DNA of 64,000 bases from Duganella lactea (GTDB lineage: Bacteria; Pseudomonadota; Gammaproteobacteria; Burkholderiales; Burkholderiaceae_D), in NCBI RefSeq assembly GCF_009857505.1, contig NZ_WWCP01000002.1:310001-374000 (forward strand), in the 5' to 3' direction. Within the stretch, counting starts at the first letter, position 1. Each line of letters starts with the position of its first letter. The notes under the pieces are model-generated. The model was given only the letters and a program-made list of their open reading frames with translations. It had not been told where the DNA came from and did not search any database. The position numbers and the translations under genes were made by a program. Below are positions 52,062 through 63,444 of the stretch, piece after piece.

Positions 52062-53417
52062 CTACAGCAACCGGACCACGTCGTTAAACACGGCCAACAG
52101 CATCAGGCTAAGCAGCAAACCCATGCCCAGCCGCTGTGCGATTTCACCGACGCGTTCCGGCACAGAACGCCCAGTTAAAACTTCCAGCGAATAATACAGC
52201 AAATGCCCCCCGTCTAGAACGGGAATCGGCAGCAAATTCATCACGCCCAGACTGATGCTGATGAAGGCGATGAAGCTCAAATAGTATTCCAGACCCAGCC
52301 GCGCGGTCTGGCCGGCGTAGTCGGCGATGGTGATCGGCCCGGTCACATTCTTCAGCGAGACCTCGCCGGTGAACATTTTGCCGATCATTTTCAGCGTCAT
52401 CGTACAAGTATCCCAGACCCGCACCACCGACTTTTCCAGCGCGGCGAACGGTGCCGAGGGCACCCGGATCATATCCGGGCGATTGGCGATTTCCGCGTTG
52501 ATCTTACCGACTGTTACAGTTCCTTTGCTGGTTTTTGCCTCACCCGCCTCCGGCACCACGCTCAGCGTCAGCGGCTGGCCGGCGCGTTGCAGCGTCACCT
52601 GCAACGCGCGCCCCGGCGCGGCGCGGATTTGCTCGATGAAGCCCTGGCCGTCGGCCACCGCCACGCCATCGACGCCGGTCAGCAGATCGCCCGGCTGCAG
52701 GCCGGCGCGTTCGGCCGGGCTACCCGGCAGCACGCGCAGCACCACCGGCGCCGGCAACGCCACACCGAGACCGAGCTGTTGTGGCACGTCGCCCTCCAGG
52801 TCGACGCCCTGCAACGCCGCCGCCGGCAGCGTGACCGCCATGCGCCCCTGCCCGGGCCGCTCAACGGCCAGCCGCACTTCGTGTTGATCGATGGCCGACT
52901 GGATGAACTGCCAGCGCAGCTCGGACCACACCTGCACCGGCTGCTCGTTGACGGCAGTGACGATATCGCCGCTGTGCAGCCCGGCCTGCGCCATCGGCGT
53001 CCCGGCGCGCACGCTGATCTTGCTGCTCGGCTCTTCGACGCCGTGCATGTACAGGCCGGCGAACAGCACGATCGCCACCAGGAAGTTGGCGATCGGGCCG
53101 GCGGCCACGATGGCGATGCGCTTCCACACGTTCTGGCGGGTGAATTCACGTTGCAGGTCGGCTTCCGACAAGCCGGCCAGCTCGCCTTCGCGCGCATCCA
53201 GCATCTTGACGTAGCCGCCCAGCGGCAGCGCCGACAATGCCCATTCGGTCTGGTCCTGGCCGAAACGGCGCGACCACACCACCTTGCCCATGCCGACCGA
53301 GAAGCGCAACACCTTGACACCGCACCAGCGCGCTACCAGGTAGTGGCCCAGCTCGTGGAACACCACCAGCGGGCCGAGGCAGAAGATGAACGCCAGTACG
53401 GTCTGGATACCACTCAT
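52062..53417 (-). CDS. rseP: RIP zinc metalloprotease RseP
   Basis: 451 residues from ATG 53417. HELGHY zinc motif in the first membrane helix ([15 protein letters not shown]), two PDZ domains (~115-310), and [15 protein letters not shown] near the C terminus carrying the third zinc ligand, with four membrane segments. Cleaves anti-sigma factor RseA within the membrane in the sigma-E envelope-stress response. ATG overlaps the dxr stop by 4 bp. Confidence 0.95.
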   Translation of the reverse strand: MSGIQTVLAFIFCLGPLVVFHELGHYLVARWCGVKVLRFSVGMGKVVWSRRFGQDQTEWALSALPLGGYVKMLDAREGELAGLSEADLQREFTRQNVWKRIAIVAAGPIANFLVAIVLFAGLYMHGVEEPSSKISVRAGTPMAQAGLHSGDIVTAVNEQPVQVWSELRWQFIQSAIDQHEVRLAVERPGQGRMAVTLPAAALQGVDLEGDVPQQLGLGVALPAPVVLRVLPGSPAERAGLQPGDLLTGVDGVAVADGQGFIEQIRAAPGRALQVTLQRAGQPLTLSVVPEAGEAKTSKGTVTVGKINAEIANRPDMIRVPSAPFAALEKSVVRVWDTCTMTLKMIGKMFTGEVSLKNVTGPITIADYAGQTARLGLEYYLSFIAFISISLGVMNLLPIPVLDGGHLLYYSLEVLTGRSVPERVGEIAQRLGMGLLLSLMLLAVFNDVVRLL

Positions 53418-54607
53418 TTTGTCACCCTGGCGATATAGGCCTCGGCGGCGGCGCGGGCGGCGGCGTCCTGCGCCATCACCGCGTCGATGCTGTGGGCGTC
53501 GCCGTGCGGCAGCGTGTCGACCACATGGGCGATCACACGGTCGATCTGGCGGAAACCGATTTTCAGGTCGAGGAAGGCTTGCACCGCCACCTCGTTGGCG
53601 GCGTTCAGCAGGGCCGGCGCGGTGCCGCCGGCGCGCAGCGCCGCGAAAGCCAGCGCCAGGCACGGGAAGCGGTCGAAGTCCGGCTTCTGGAATTGCAACG
53701 TCGCCACTTGCGTCAGGTCCAGCGGCGCCACGCCCGAGGCGATGCGCTCCGGGTAGGCCAGCGCGTGGGCGATCGGCGTGCGCATGTCCGGGTTGCCCAG
53801 CTGCGCCAGCACCGAACCGTCAACATAGGACACCATCGAGTGGATCACCGATTGCGGGTGGATCACCACTTCGATCTGGTCGGCGGGGGCGCCGAACAGC
53901 CAGTGCGCCTCGATCACTTCCAGGCCCTTGTTCATCATGGTGGCCGAATCGACCGAAATCTTGCGGCCCATCGACCAGTTCGGATGCTTGCAGGCCTGCT
54001 CCGGCGTCACCGCGTCCAAGGTGGCGACGTCGCGCGTCAGAAACGGGCCGCCGGAAGCGGTCAGCAGAATCTTGGCGACGCCGGCGGCGGGGTCGCGCAC
54101 GGCCGGCAGGTTGCCGCCGAATTGCGGCATCGACTGGAAAATGGCGTTGTGTTCGCTGTCGATCGGCAGCAGCACGGCGCCCGATTCGTGCACGGCGTCC
54201 ATGAACAACTGGCCGGACATGACCAGCGCCTCCTTGTTGGCCAGCAGGATTTTCTTGCCGGCGCGGGCGGCGGCCAAGGTCGGCGCCAGGCCGGCGGCGC
54301 CGACGATCGCCGCCATCACGCTGTCGACTTCAGCCGCGCTGGCAATGTCGCACAGCGCCTGTTCGCCCCACGCCACCTCGGTCTTGACGCCGGCCGCGCG
54401 CAGCAGCGCGGCCAGGCGGTCGGCGGCGGCGGCGCTGCCGACCACGGCGCGCGCCGGACGGAAGCGTTCGCATTGCGCGGCCAGTTCTTCAACCCGGCTA
54501 TGCGCCGACAGCGCGTGGACGGCATAACGCTGCGGATGGCGGGCGATCACATCCAGCGTGGAGACGCCGATCGAGCCGGTGGCGCCTAATACGGTAATAC
54601 GTTGCAT
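53414..54607 (-). CDS. dxr: 1-deoxy-D-xylulose 5-phosphate reductoisomerase
   Basis: 397 residues. NADPH-binding [84 protein letters not shown]. Makes methylerythritol phosphate for isoprenoid synthesis; with uppS and cdsA it links isoprenoid and envelope precursors. ATG start, 10 bp after cdsA. Confidence 0.96.
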   Translation of the reverse strand: MQRITVLGATGSIGVSTLDVIARHPQRYAVHALSAHSRVEELAAQCERFRPARAVVGSAAAADRLAALLRAAGVKTEVAWGEQALCDIASAAEVDSVMAAIVGAAGLAPTLAAARAGKKILLANKEALVMSGQLFMDAVHESGAVLLPIDSEHNAIFQSMPQFGGNLPAVRDPAAGVAKILLTASGGPFLTRDVATLDAVTPEQACKHPNWSMGRKISVDSATMMNKGLEVIEAHWLFGAPADQIEVVIHPQSVIHSMVSYVDGSVLAQLGNPDMRTPIAHALAYPERIASGVAPLDLTQVATLQFQKPDFDRFPCLALAFAALRAGGTAPALLNAANEVAVQAFLDLKIGFRQIDRVIAHVVDTLPHGDAHSIDAVMAQDAAARAAAEAYIARVTK

Positions 54608-54617
54608 GGTAGTTCTT

Positions 54618-55457
54618 TCAGAGCCAGGACGACACCAGCGCCGCCATCGGCAGCACCGGGATCAGCGCGTCCACGCGATCCAACACGCCGCCGTGGCCGG
54701 GCAGCAGGTTGCTGCTGTCCTTGATGCCGGCGCGACGCTTGAGCGCGGATTCAAACAGGTCGCCGATGACAGAGAACATCACCAGCACCAGCAGCAGCAA
54801 CAAGGCCACGGCCCAGCCGAAGCGGGCTTGCAGCTTGAAGGCAAAAGTGTCCTGCAGCCACGGCGCGGCGCCGCCGGCCAGAATGATGGACAGCGCGGCC
54901 AGCAGCAGCACGGCCAGCGCGCCGCCGATAGCGCCTTCCCAGGACTTGCCCGGCGAAATGCTCGGCGCCAGCTTGCGCTTGCCGAAGGCCTTGCCGGAGA
55001 AGTAGGCGCCAATGTCGGCCACCCACACCAGCACCAGCACCGACAGCAGATACAGCGGCGACTTCAGGTACAGGCCGACCAGCGCGAAGAAGGCGGCGAA
55101 CACGGCGAAGGTGAAGGTGATCGCCAGCGACCAGTTGGCGGCGGTGCCCAGTTGCGGCAGGCCGAGGCCGAGCGTGGGCGCATAGCGGATCAGCCACAGC
55201 AAGGCGGCCACGCCGTACAGCGCGTTGACCGCGCCCGGCTTGGCCGAGTACATCAGCAGCACGAACAGCGCGCCGCCGGCGAAACCGGCCACGCGGGCCT
55301 TGCCTTCGTTCAGGCCGAACAGGCGCGCGCCCTCCCACACGGCGGCGCCGACAAACAGCGTCACCACCAGGGCAACCGCAGGGAAATAGTTGAAGAACAG
55401 GACCGGCAGCAACACCGCCAGCAACGCCACAGCGGTAATAATCCTCGTTTTCAGCAT
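54618..55457 (-). CDS. cdsA: Phosphatidate cytidylyltransferase
   Basis: 279 residues with about eight membrane helices. C-terminal signature [26 protein letters not shown] matches the CDP-alcohol synthase motif (KxxxxxKD...GHGGxxDRxD). Forms CDP-diacylglycerol from phosphatidate and CTP at the inner membrane. Start overlaps the uppS stop by 1 bp. Confidence 0.95.
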   Translation of the reverse strand: MLKTRIITAVALLAVLLPVLFFNYFPAVALVVTLFVGAAVWEGARLFGLNEGKARVAGFAGGALFVLLMYSAKPGAVNALYGVAALLWLIRYAPTLGLGLPQLGTAANWSLAITFTFAVFAAFFALVGLYLKSPLYLLSVLVLVWVADIGAYFSGKAFGKRKLAPSISPGKSWEGAIGGALAVLLLAALSIILAGGAAPWLQDTFAFKLQARFGWAVALLLLLVLVMFSVIGDLFESALKRRAGIKDSSNLLPGHGGVLDRVDALIPVLPMAALVSSWL

Positions 55458-56209
55458 CAGTTTGTCTTTTCAGCCAGTTGCGCGCCGGTGCGGCCGAATC
55501 GCCGCTCGCGGTGCTGGTAGGAGGCGATCGCCTCGTCGAGACACGCGGCGGAAAAATCCGGCCAGTAGGTGTCGGTGAAGAACAGCTCGGTGTACGCCAG
55601 CTGCCACAGCAGGAAATTGGAAATGCGCTGTTCGCCACCGGTGCGGATGAACAGGTCGGGCTCGGGCGCGTAGGCCATGGCCAGGTGCGGCGCCAGTTGC
55701 TCCTCGGTGAAGTCGGTCACGCCCGGATGGGCTTTGGCCATCTGCGACACGGCCTGCATGATGTCCCAGCGGCCGCCGTAGTTGGCGCAGATGGTGACGG
55801 TCATGCGGGTGTTGGCGGCGGTCTTGCGCTCGGCGGTGGAAATCATGCCTTGCAGCTTGCTGTCGAAGCGGCTGAGGTCGCCCACGACCTTGAGGCGGAT
55901 GTTATTGGCGTGCAGCTTGGAGACTTCGCGTTCCAGCGCCGTCACGAACAGGCGCATCAGCAGGGAGACTTCCTCCTCCGGGCGGCGCCAGTTCTCGGAA
56001 CTGAAGGCGAACAGGGTCAGGTATTCAACGCCGCGGCGGGCGCAGGACTCGACCACGGTGCGCACCGCCTCCACGCCCTTGACGTGACCACCCACGCGGG
56101 GCAGGAAGCGCTTGGTTGCCCAGCGGCCGTTGCCGTCCATGATGATGGCCACATGGCGTGGCACGGCAGGTGCGTCTGGAACCTCGGTAGTCGAACTCGT
56201 ATATTTCAT
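55457..56209 (-). CDS. uppS: Undecaprenyl diphosphate synthase
   Basis: 250 residues from ATG 56209; upstream in-frame codons to 56290 are not family-like. Cis-prenyltransferase motifs: [13 protein letters not shown] (catalytic Asp), [24 protein letters not shown], and C-terminal [27 protein letters not shown]. Makes the C55 lipid carrier for peptidoglycan and O-antigen. Separated from frr by a 190-bp gap holding a REP-like element. Confidence 0.95.
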   Translation of the reverse strand: MKYTSSTTEVPDAPAVPRHVAIIMDGNGRWATKRFLPRVGGHVKGVEAVRTVVESCARRGVEYLTLFAFSSENWRRPEEEVSLLMRLFVTALEREVSKLHANNIRLKVVGDLSRFDSKLQGMISTAERKTAANTRMTVTICANYGGRWDIMQAVSQMAKAHPGVTDFTEEQLAPHLAMAYAPEPDLFIRTGGEQRISNFLLWQLAYTELFFTDTYWPDFSAACLDEAIASYQHRERRFGRTGAQLAEKTN

Positions 56210-56298
56210 GAAAACGTCGGTGCCAAAATAGAAAGTATTGCAGGTGTGAGGCAAAAAGACAAGATGAGCTCCATAGAAGCCTCCTTGCACCGCAGAAG

Positions 56299-56378
56299 CG
56301 TCATTCCCGCGCAGGCGGGAATCCAGGGGCCACGTGCTTGCACGCTCAGCATGGATTCCCGCCTGCGCGGGAATGACG
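56299..56378. repeat. REP-like inverted repeat within the frr-uppS gap
   Basis: Two exact 27-bp arms in opposite orientation (56299-56325 and 56352-56378), each containing CATTCCCGCGCAGGCGGGAA or its complement and separated by 26 bp. Each arm also has its own small palindrome. The same core occurs at 22222-22248. The layout is that of a paired REP/BIME or small MITE. Confidence 0.75.
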
Positions 56379-56398
56379 ACGTGTTGCGGCGGCGGGTA

Positions 56399-56959
56399 TT
56401 ACACCGTCAGAATTTCTTTTTCCTTCTCACCCAGCACCTTGTCGATGTCGGCGATAAACTTGTCGGTCAGCTTCTGCACATCGTCGGCGCCGCGGCGCTC
56501 GTCATCTTCCGAGATGGCCTTATCCTTGACCAGCTTCTTCAGGCCCTCATTGGCGTCACGGCGAATATTGCGCACCGCCACCTTGGCGTCTTCCGCCTCG
56601 CCCTTGGCCAGCTTGACCATTTCCTTGCGGCGTTCCTCGGTCAGCGGCGGGGTCGGCACGCGGATGATGTCGCCCTGCGCGGCCGGGTTCAGGCCCAGGT
56701 CGGCGTCACGGATGGCTTTCTCGATGGCGCCGGCCATCTTCTTCTCGAACGGCTGCACGCCGATGGTACGGGCGTCGACCAGCGTCAGGTTGGCCACCTG
56801 ATTGATCGGCGTCGGATTACCGTAGTAATCCACCGTCACGTGGTCGAGAATGCCGGTGTGGGCACGGCCGGTACGCACCTTGGCCAGATCGGCGCGCAGG
56901 GTTTCCAGCGATTTCGTCATGCGGTCTTGCGCGCTCTTTTTAACGTCGGCTACGGACAT
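56399..56959 (-). CDS. frr: Ribosome recycling factor
   Basis: 186 residues, full length. ATG 56959 with AGGAGAGC upstream. Family blocks: [75 protein letters not shown]. With EF-G it splits post-termination ribosomes. Follows pyrH by 28 bp. Confidence 0.97.
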   Translation of the reverse strand: MSVADVKKSAQDRMTKSLETLRADLAKVRTGRAHTGILDHVTVDYYGNPTPINQVANLTLVDARTIGVQPFEKKMAGAIEKAIRDADLGLNPAAQGDIIRVPTPPLTEERRKEMVKLAKGEAEDAKVAVRNIRRDANEGLKKLVKDKAISEDDERRGADDVQKLTDKFIADIDKVLGEKEKEILTV

Positions 56960-56987
56960 TGCTGCTCTCCTGTGTATCTAATCTAAA

Positions 56988-57704
56988 TTAAACGTGAACC
57001 AGTGTACCTTCATCCTCGCCCATGATGACGCGCTTGAGCGCGCCCGGCTTGGTGATGGAGAACACCTTGATCGGCAGTTTCTGGTCGCGGCACAGCGCAA
57101 AGGCGGTCGCGTCCATCACCTGCAGGTGCTTGGCGATGGCTTCATCGAAGCTGATCGAGTGGTACAGCGTGGCGTTCGGGTCCTTCTTCGGGTCGGCAGT
57201 ATACACGCCATCGACCTTGGTGGCCTTGAGCACGATTTCCGCGCTCACTTCCGCGCCGCGCAATGCCGCTGCGGTGTCGGTGGTGAAGAACGGATTGCCG
57301 GTGCCGGCCGCGAACACCACGACCTTGCCTTCTTCCAGATATTGCAGCGCTTTCGGGCGCACATACGGCTCGACCACCTGCTCGATGCCGATCGCCGACA
57401 TGACGCGCGCGGTGATGCCGACATGGCGCATGGCGTCAGCCAGGGCCAGCGCGTTCATCACGGTGGCCAGCATGCCCATGTAGTCGGCGGTGGCGCGGTC
57501 CATGCCTTGGGCGCCGGGCGCGACGCCGCGGAAGATATTGCCGCCGCCAATGACGATCGCCAGTTCCACGCCCAGTTTCGCGACCTCGGCCACATCGGCC
57601 ACCGTCCGCTCGATCGTGGCGCGATTGATGCCGTAAGGATCATCGCCCATCAGGGCTTCGCCGGACAATTTGAGGAGGACGCGCTTATAGGCTGGTTTGG
57701 ACAT
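56988..57704 (-). CDS. pyrH: UMP kinase
   Basis: 238 residues. Amino-acid-kinase fold: [92 protein letters not shown]. Converts UMP to UDP. ATG 57704 with GGAGCC upstream. First gene after tsf and its terminator, so it may use a new promoter. Confidence 0.97.
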   Translation of the reverse strand: MSKPAYKRVLLKLSGEALMGDDPYGINRATIERTVADVAEVAKLGVELAIVIGGGNIFRGVAPGAQGMDRATADYMGMLATVMNALALADAMRHVGITARVMSAIGIEQVVEPYVRPKALQYLEEGKVVVFAAGTGNPFFTTDTAAALRGAEVSAEIVLKATKVDGVYTADPKKDPNATLYHSISFDEAIAKHLQVMDATAFALCRDQKLPIKVFSITKPGALKRVIMGEDEGTLVHV

Positions 57705-57792
57705 GAGACGGGGCTCCTATTGAGGGGGTTGTTCGGGGGTATGCTGCGGCGCCTATGATACCTTGCCCGGCGCCGCGTCCTGCTGTGGGCTT

Positions 57793-57820
57793 AAAAAAAC
57801 GGGCCTCTCGGCCCGTTTTC
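57793..57820 (-). terminator. Intrinsic terminator after tsf
   Basis: Read leftward: AAAACGGGCCGAGAGGCCCG then TTTTTTT. A strong GC stem with 4-base loop just past the tsf stop. Confidence 0.85.
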
Positions 57821-57824
57821 TGTA

Positions 57825-58742
57825 TTACGCTCCTTTGGAAGCGGCCACCTGGGCGGCCACTTCGGCGGCGAAGTCGTCGACTTTTTTCTCGATGCCTTCG
57901 CCAACCACGTACATCACGAACGCTTTGACGGTGGTCGATTTTTCTTTCAGCATCTGCTCGATCGACTGCTTGTCGTTTTTCACGAAAGCCTGGTTCAGCA
58001 GCGAGACTTCTTTCAGGTACTTCTGCACCGAGCCTTCCAGACGCTTGGCGACGATGTCGGCAGGCTGTACTGGTTTGCCGGCGGCCACGGCGGCGGCGGC
58101 GTCTTCATCCGCTTTCAGCTTGGCGACCGAGCGCTCTTTTTCGATCAGTTCGGCAGGAACCTGGTCGGCCGACAGCGACACCGGCTTCATCGCGGCGATG
58201 TGCATGGCCACGTCTTTACCGACTTGCTCGTCGGCGCCGTCGAACTCAACCATCACGCCGATGCGGGTGCCGTGCAGGTACGATGCCAGCTTGGCGCTGG
58301 TTTCGAAACGCTGGAAGCGGCGGATCGACATGTTTTCGCCGATTTTACCGATCAGGGCGGCGCGCACTTCGTCCAGGGTTTTGCCGTCGTCGCCCGCTGG
58401 CAGGGCCAGCAGGGCAGCCACGTCGGCCGGGTTCTTTTCAGCCACCAGACGGGCGGCGGTGTTGGCCAGGTTCAGGAAATCGTCGTTTTTCGCGACGAAG
58501 TCGGTTTCCGAGTTCACTTCGACCAGCGCGCCCACGCCATTGGCGATGTAGGTGGCGACCACGCCTTCGGCGGTGATGCGGCTTGCCGCTTTACCAGCCT
58601 TGCCGCCCAGCTTGACGCGCAGGATCTCTTCCGCACGACCCATGTCGCCTTCGGCTTCGGTCAGTGCTTTTTTGCATTCCATCATCGGCGCGTCGGTTTT
58701 CGCGCGCAGTTCGCCTACCATTGCTGCAGTAATCGCTGCCAT
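57825..58742 (-). CDS. tsf: Elongation factor Ts
   Basis: 305 residues. N-terminal UBA-like helix ([39 protein letters not shown]), core [27 protein letters not shown], and dimerisation domain. Exchanges GDP on EF-Tu. ATG with CAGGAG upstream. Follows rpsB with a hairpin in the gap. Confidence 0.97.
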   Translation of the reverse strand: MAAITAAMVGELRAKTDAPMMECKKALTEAEGDMGRAEEILRVKLGGKAGKAASRITAEGVVATYIANGVGALVEVNSETDFVAKNDDFLNLANTAARLVAEKNPADVAALLALPAGDDGKTLDEVRAALIGKIGENMSIRRFQRFETSAKLASYLHGTRIGVMVEFDGADEQVGKDVAMHIAAMKPVSLSADQVPAELIEKERSVAKLKADEDAAAAVAAGKPVQPADIVAKRLEGSVQKYLKEVSLLNQAFVKNDKQSIEQMLKEKSTTVKAFVMYVVGEGIEKKVDDFAAEVAAQVAASKGA

Positions 58743-58781
58743 GTAATTCTCCTGTAATTCGGTATTCGGGGGTGGTTAGTT

Positions 58782-58816
58782 AAAAAAAAGGGGGAGCTGT
58801 TGGCCACCCCTTTTTT
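58782..58816 (-). terminator. Attenuator-like hairpin between rpsB and tsf
   Basis: A-rich/G-run arm and C-run/T-rich arm (AAAAAAAGGGG...CCCCTTTTTTT) flank a short loop region between the two genes. It can pair on either strand and may lower tsf expression relative to rpsB. Confidence 0.6.
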
Positions 58817-58838
58817 TCTTACAGCCTGCCAGGAACGA

Positions 58839-59591
58839 TTAAGCCTGTTCGCTGACTTCGACGAATTCGTCGCCGGCTGCCGCTTTAACCATCTCAACAA
58901 CTTCAGCGCCAGCGGCCGAACGGCCTTCCAGGATCGCGTCTGCTACGCCACGGGCGTACAGGGTGATGGCTTTCGACGAGTCGTCGTTGCCTGGAATGAC
59001 GTACTGCACGCCTTCTGGCGAGTGGTTGGTATCGACCACGCCGATGACTGGGATGCCCAGTTTCGCGGCTTCGGTGATGGCGCCCTTGTGGTAGCCAACG
59101 TCAACGACGAAGATAGCGTCAGGAACGCCGCCCATGTCTTTGATGCCGCCGATCGATTTTTGCAGCTTGACGATTTCGCGTTGGAACATCAGCGCTTCTT
59201 TTTTCGACATCTTCTCGGCCGAACCGTCAGCGATCGAAGCTTCCATGTCTTTCAGGCGCTTGATCGAAGTCTTGATGGTTTTGAAGTTGGTCAGCATGCC
59301 GCCCAGCCAACGCTGGTCAACATAAGGAACGCCTGCGCGCTGGGCTTCAGCAGCGATGATATCGCGTGCTTGACGCTTGGTGCCGACCATCAGGATGGTG
59401 CCACGGCTTGCGGCAACCTGTTTCACGTGCTTCATCGCTTCTTGATACATACCCATCGTCTTTTCCAGATTGATGATATGGATCTTGTTGCGGTGACCGA
59501 AGATGAACGGCGCCATCTTTGGGTTCCAGAAACGGGTTTGGTGACCGAAGTGGACACCGGCTTCCAGCATTTCGCGCATAGTTACGGACAT
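58839..59591 (-). CDS. rpsB: 30S ribosomal protein S2
   Basis: 250 residues. [32 protein letters not shown] at the start, [68 protein letters not shown]. Ribosomal protein of the small-subunit head. ATG 59591 with AACCCTGGAG upstream. Divergent from map. Confidence 0.98.
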   Translation of the reverse strand: MSVTMREMLEAGVHFGHQTRFWNPKMAPFIFGHRNKIHIINLEKTMGMYQEAMKHVKQVAASRGTILMVGTKRQARDIIAAEAQRAGVPYVDQRWLGGMLTNFKTIKTSIKRLKDMEASIADGSAEKMSKKEALMFQREIVKLQKSIGGIKDMGGVPDAIFVVDVGYHKGAITEAAKLGIPVIGVVDTNHSPEGVQYVIPGNDDSSKAITLYARGVADAILEGRSAAGAEVVEMVKAAAGDEFVEVSEQA

Positions 59592-60005
59592 AATTTACTC
59601 CAGGGTTAGTTCTGGAATCCGATCAGTCACCACGGCTATCGCCAGGCACCCTTGTCGACCGGATTCGCGTGTTTAAATTAACGAGAATAACAACATTGCT
59701 CAAACCAAATTCAAGCAACCCGAAATTCTACCTCAAAACCGGCCTTGCAGGCAAGCGTTCTCACTCTGCGGGCGGCGGCGCGGACGCACCATTACCGCGC
59801 ATCAGCGCACCAAAATGCATCATAACGGACGAAACTGTGGCCAATTGTCCCTCCAAGGGATGCGCCGGGCGCCGGGCCGACGATGCCGCACGCGACAAGC
59901 CCGGCGTCGTTTATAATTTCGACATATCGACCGCCACGCCGCCCTCGCGGCGACCGGGGCGTTTTCACCGTTTACACCAAAGTTTCTAGCAGATTGCGAT
60001 CCAAT
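59592..60005. promoter_or_regulatory. rpsB/map divergent intergenic region
   Basis: 414 bp without a gene. It must contain the rpsB promoter and leader (leftward) and the map promoter (rightward). An AT-rich stretch at 59670-59730 is the most likely place for the rpsB promoter. No specific S2-leader structure could be confirmed by eye. Confidence 0.45.
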
Positions 60006-60833
60006 ATGTCCATTTCCATCAAAACCGCCGAAGATATCGAAGGCATGCGCGTGGCCGGCCGCCTCGGTTCCGAAGTGCTCGACTACATCACGCCCTTCGT
60101 CAAGCCCGGCGTCACCACCGGCGAACTGGACCGCCTGTGCCACGAATACATGGTCAACGTGCAGGGCACCATTCCGGCGCCGCTGAACTACTGCCCGCCC
60201 GGCTACACGCCCTACCCCAAAGCCATTTGCACCTCGGTCAACGACGTCATCTGCCATGGCATTCCGGGCGACAAGGTGCTGAAGAACGGCGACGTGGTCA
60301 ACCTCGACATCACTATCATCAAGGATGGCTACCACGGCGACAACAGCCGCATGTTCTTCATTGGCGAGCCGTCGATCCTGGCCAAGCGCCTGTCGGACAT
60401 CACCTATGAATGCATGTGGTTGGGCATCCAGCAGGTCAAGCCGGGCGCCACGCTGGGCGACATCGGCCACGCCATCCAGCAGCACGCCGAAAAAGCCGGC
60501 TACAGCGTGGTGCGCGAGTTCTGCGGCCACGGCATCGGCAAGGTATTCCACGAAGAGCCGCAAGTGCTGCACTACGGCAAGCCTGGCACCGGTGTCAAGC
60601 TGGAAGCCGGCATGATCTTCACCATCGAGCCGATGATCAACGCCGGCCGCCGCGAAATCCGCGAAATGAATGACGGCTGGACCATCAAAACCAAGGACCG
60701 CAGCCTGTCGGCCCAGTGGGAACACATGATCCTGGTGACCGACACCGGCTACGAGGTGCTGACGCTGTCGGCCGGCAGCCCGCCGCCGCCGGCCTTCGTC
60801 ACCGGCGCCGGCTCCGCCGCCAGGGCGGCGTAA
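60006..60833 (+). CDS. map: Methionine aminopeptidase type I
   Basis: 275 residues from ATG 60006 (upstream in-frame codons are not family-like). Metal ligands by motif: [22 protein letters not shown] (two Asp), [13 protein letters not shown] (His), [11 protein letters not shown] (Glu) and WSMxLT-type end [16 protein letters not shown] (Glu region). Removes N-terminal Met from new proteins. Lies opposite rpsB as in many proteobacteria, with glnD starting 4 bp after its stop. Confidence 0.96.
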   Translation: MSISIKTAEDIEGMRVAGRLGSEVLDYITPFVKPGVTTGELDRLCHEYMVNVQGTIPAPLNYCPPGYTPYPKAICTSVNDVICHGIPGDKVLKNGDVVNLDITIIKDGYHGDNSRMFFIGEPSILAKRLSDITYECMWLGIQQVKPGATLGDIGHAIQQHAEKAGYSVVREFCGHGIGKVFHEEPQVLHYGKPGTGVKLEAGMIFTIEPMINAGRREIREMNDGWTIKTKDRSLSAQWEHMILVTDTGYEVLTLSAGSPPPPAFVTGAGSAARAA

Positions 60834-60837
60834 TCCC

Positions 60838-63420
60838 GTGAACGCGGCCGTGATGAAGAACCAGCTGCGCGAGCAGCTCAAGCGTCAGCTGAAGGCCGAC
60901 CGCCAGGTCGTCATTGCCGCCTTCAAGGAAGACGGCAAGCCGGAAAAGCTGCTGCGCAGCCTGCGCCAGAGCGTTGACGCGGTGCTGACCACGGCCTGGC
61001 ACGCCGCCGGCCTGCCGGCGGACACCGCGCTGATCGGCGTCGGCGGCTACGGCCGCGGCGAGCTGTTCCCCTATTCCGACATCGACCTGCTGATCCTGCT
61101 GGCGCAGGCGCCCGACGCCGCCGCCACCGAGAAGCTGGAAGAGCTGGTGCAACTGCTGTGGGATCTGGGCCTGGAAATCGGCCACAGCATCCGCACGGTG
61201 GACGAATGCCTGAGCGAGTCGGCGGCCGACATCACGGTGCAGACCAGCCTGCTGGAAGCGCGCATCATCTGCGGCGACGAGCCACTGTTCGCCGAACTGC
61301 AGGCGCGCTACGACGCCGCCATGGACCCGCGCGCCTTCTTCCACGCCAAAGTGCTGGAGATGCGCCAGCGCCACGCCAAGTACGAGGACACCGCCTTCAG
61401 CCTGGAGCCGAACTGCAAGGAAAGCCCCGGCGGCCTGCGCGACCTGCAGGTGATCCTGTGGCTGGTGAAGGCGTCCGGGCTGGCCAGTTCGTGGCGCACG
61501 CTGGCCACCAGCGGCCTGATCACGCAGACCGAGGCGCGCCAGCTGATGGAGAAGGAGCGCGCCTTCAAGGACATCCGCGTGCGCCTGCACCTGCACGCCG
61601 GACGCCGCGAGGACCGGCTGGTGTTCGACGTCCAGACCGCCATCGCCGAGTCGCTGGGCCTGACCGCCACCGGCAGCGGCGTGCACATGCGCCGCGCCAG
61701 CGAATACCTGATGCAGCGCTACTACTGGGCCGCCAAAACGGTCACGCAGCTGAACACCATCCTGCTGCAAAACATCGCCGGACGCCTGTTCCCGCAGGAC
61801 GGCGTGGCGGTGCCGATCAACGCCCGCTTCAACGATGTCAACGGCCTGATCGATATCGCCGAGGACGACACCTTCCAGCAAACGCCGTCGGCGATGCTGG
61901 AAATCTTCCTGCTGATGACCGAGCGCCCGTCGATCAAGGGCATGACGGCGCGCGCCACCCGCGCGCTGTGGCACGAGCGCTTCCAGATCGACGCCGCCTT
62001 CCGCGCCGATCCGGCCAACCGTTCGCTGTTCCTGCAGATCATGCAGGCGCCGCGCGGCATCGTCCACGCGCTGCGCCGCATGAACGACCTGTCGATCCTG
62101 GGCCGCTACCTGCCCAACTTCCGCAAGATCGTCGGCCAGATGCAGCACGACCTGTTCCACGTCTACACGGTGGACCAGCACATCATGATGGTGGTGCGCA
62201 ATATGCGCCGCTTCACCATGGCCGAGCACGCGCACGAGTACCCGTTCTGCAGCCAGCTGATGGCCAATTTCCCGAAACCGTGGGTGCTGTTCCTGGCCGC
62301 GCTGTTCCACGACATCGCCAAGGGCCGCGGCGGCGACCACTCCAAGCTGGGCATGGCCGACGCCGAACAGTTCTGCCGCGAGCATGGCATGAGCGACGAG
62401 GACACCGAGCTGGTGGTGTTCCTGGTCGAAAACCACCTGACCATGTCGCAGGTGGCGCAGAAGCAGGACCTGTCCGATCCGGACGTGATCCAGGCTTTCG
62501 CCAAGCTGGTCGGCGATGAACGCCACCTGACCGGCCTGTACCTGCTGACCGTGGCCGACATTCGCGGCACCAGCCCGAAAGTATGGAACGCCTGGAAGGC
62601 CAAGCTGCTGGAAGACCTGTACAAGATCACCCAGCGCGTGCTGGGCGGCGAGCCGCACAGCGCCGCCAACGAACTGCGCCAGCGCCAGGACGAGGCGCTG
62701 GCCACGCTGCGCCTGTACGGACTGGACGCGCACGCGCACGAACCGTTCTGGCAACAGCTGGACGTCGCCTACTTCCTGCGCCACGACGCCTCCGACATCG
62801 CCTGGCAGACGCGCGCGCTGTACGAGCGCTTCAACAGCGACCAGCCGGTGGTCAAATGCCGCCTGGCGCCGATCGGCGAAGGCTTGCAGATCGCGGTCTA
62901 CGTCAAGGACCAGCCGGACCTGTTCGCCCGCATCTGCAGCTATTTCGACCGCAAGAACTTCTCGATCCTCGACGCCAAGATCCACACCACGCGCCACGGC
63001 TATGCGCTGGACACCTTCATGGTCACCGAGCAGAACTTCGCCAAGAATTACCGCGACATCATCAATCTGCTGGAGCACGAACTGTGCGCGCTGCTGACCA
63101 GCCCGGAGCCGCTGCCGGCGCCCGGCAAGGGTCGGCTGTCGCGCCTGTCGCGCACCTTCCCGATCCAGCCGACCGTCGATTTGCGCCCGGACGACCGCGG
63201 CCAGTACTACCTGCTGTCGGTGGCCGCCAACGACCGCACCGGTCTGCTCTATGCGATCGCCAACGTGCTGACCAAGTACAAGATCAACCTGCACACGGCC
63301 AAGGTCATGACGCTGGGCGAGCGCGTGGAAGACGTGTTCCTGATCGACGGCGCGGCGCTGTCCAACGCCCGCAGCCAAATCCAGCTGGAAACCGAGCTGC
63401 TGGAAGCCATCAAGGTTTAA
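60838..63420 (+). CDS. glnD: Bifunctional uridylyltransferase/uridylyl-removing enzyme GlnD
   Basis: 860 residues from GTG 60838. Nucleotidyltransferase domain: [23 protein letters not shown] domain: [21 protein letters not shown]. Two C-terminal ACT domains (~680-760 [20 protein letters not shown]; ~785-860 [20 protein letters not shown]) that sense glutamine. It uridylylates PII when glutamine is low and removes UMP when it is high. Coupled to map. Confidence 0.96.
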   Translation: MNAAVMKNQLREQLKRQLKADRQVVIAAFKEDGKPEKLLRSLRQSVDAVLTTAWHAAGLPADTALIGVGGYGRGELFPYSDIDLLILLAQAPDAAATEKLEELVQLLWDLGLEIGHSIRTVDECLSESAADITVQTSLLEARIICGDEPLFAELQARYDAAMDPRAFFHAKVLEMRQRHAKYEDTAFSLEPNCKESPGGLRDLQVILWLVKASGLASSWRTLATSGLITQTEARQLMEKERAFKDIRVRLHLHAGRREDRLVFDVQTAIAESLGLTATGSGVHMRRASEYLMQRYYWAAKTVTQLNTILLQNIAGRLFPQDGVAVPINARFNDVNGLIDIAEDDTFQQTPSAMLEIFLLMTERPSIKGMTARATRALWHERFQIDAAFRADPANRSLFLQIMQAPRGIVHALRRMNDLSILGRYLPNFRKIVGQMQHDLFHVYTVDQHIMMVVRNMRRFTMAEHAHEYPFCSQLMANFPKPWVLFLAALFHDIAKGRGGDHSKLGMADAEQFCREHGMSDEDTELVVFLVENHLTMSQVAQKQDLSDPDVIQAFAKLVGDERHLTGLYLLTVADIRGTSPKVWNAWKAKLLEDLYKITQRVLGGEPHSAANELRQRQDEALATLRLYGLDAHAHEPFWQQLDVAYFLRHDASDIAWQTRALYERFNSDQPVVKCRLAPIGEGLQIAVYVKDQPDLFARICSYFDRKNFSILDAKIHTTRHGYALDTFMVTEQNFAKNYRDIINLLEHELCALLTSPEPLPAPGKGRLSRLSRTFPIQPTVDLRPDDRGQYYLLSVAANDRTGLLYAIANVLTKYKINLHTAKVMTLGERVEDVFLIDGAALSNARSQIQLETELLEAIKV

Positions 63421-63444
63421 CCTGTTTTGTTTTGAGAGTTTGCA

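Noticed and set aside
60799..63378. 860-residue minus-strand open frame opposite glnD
   Set aside because: Antisense of a clearly conserved gene with repetitive Val/Gln/Arg content.
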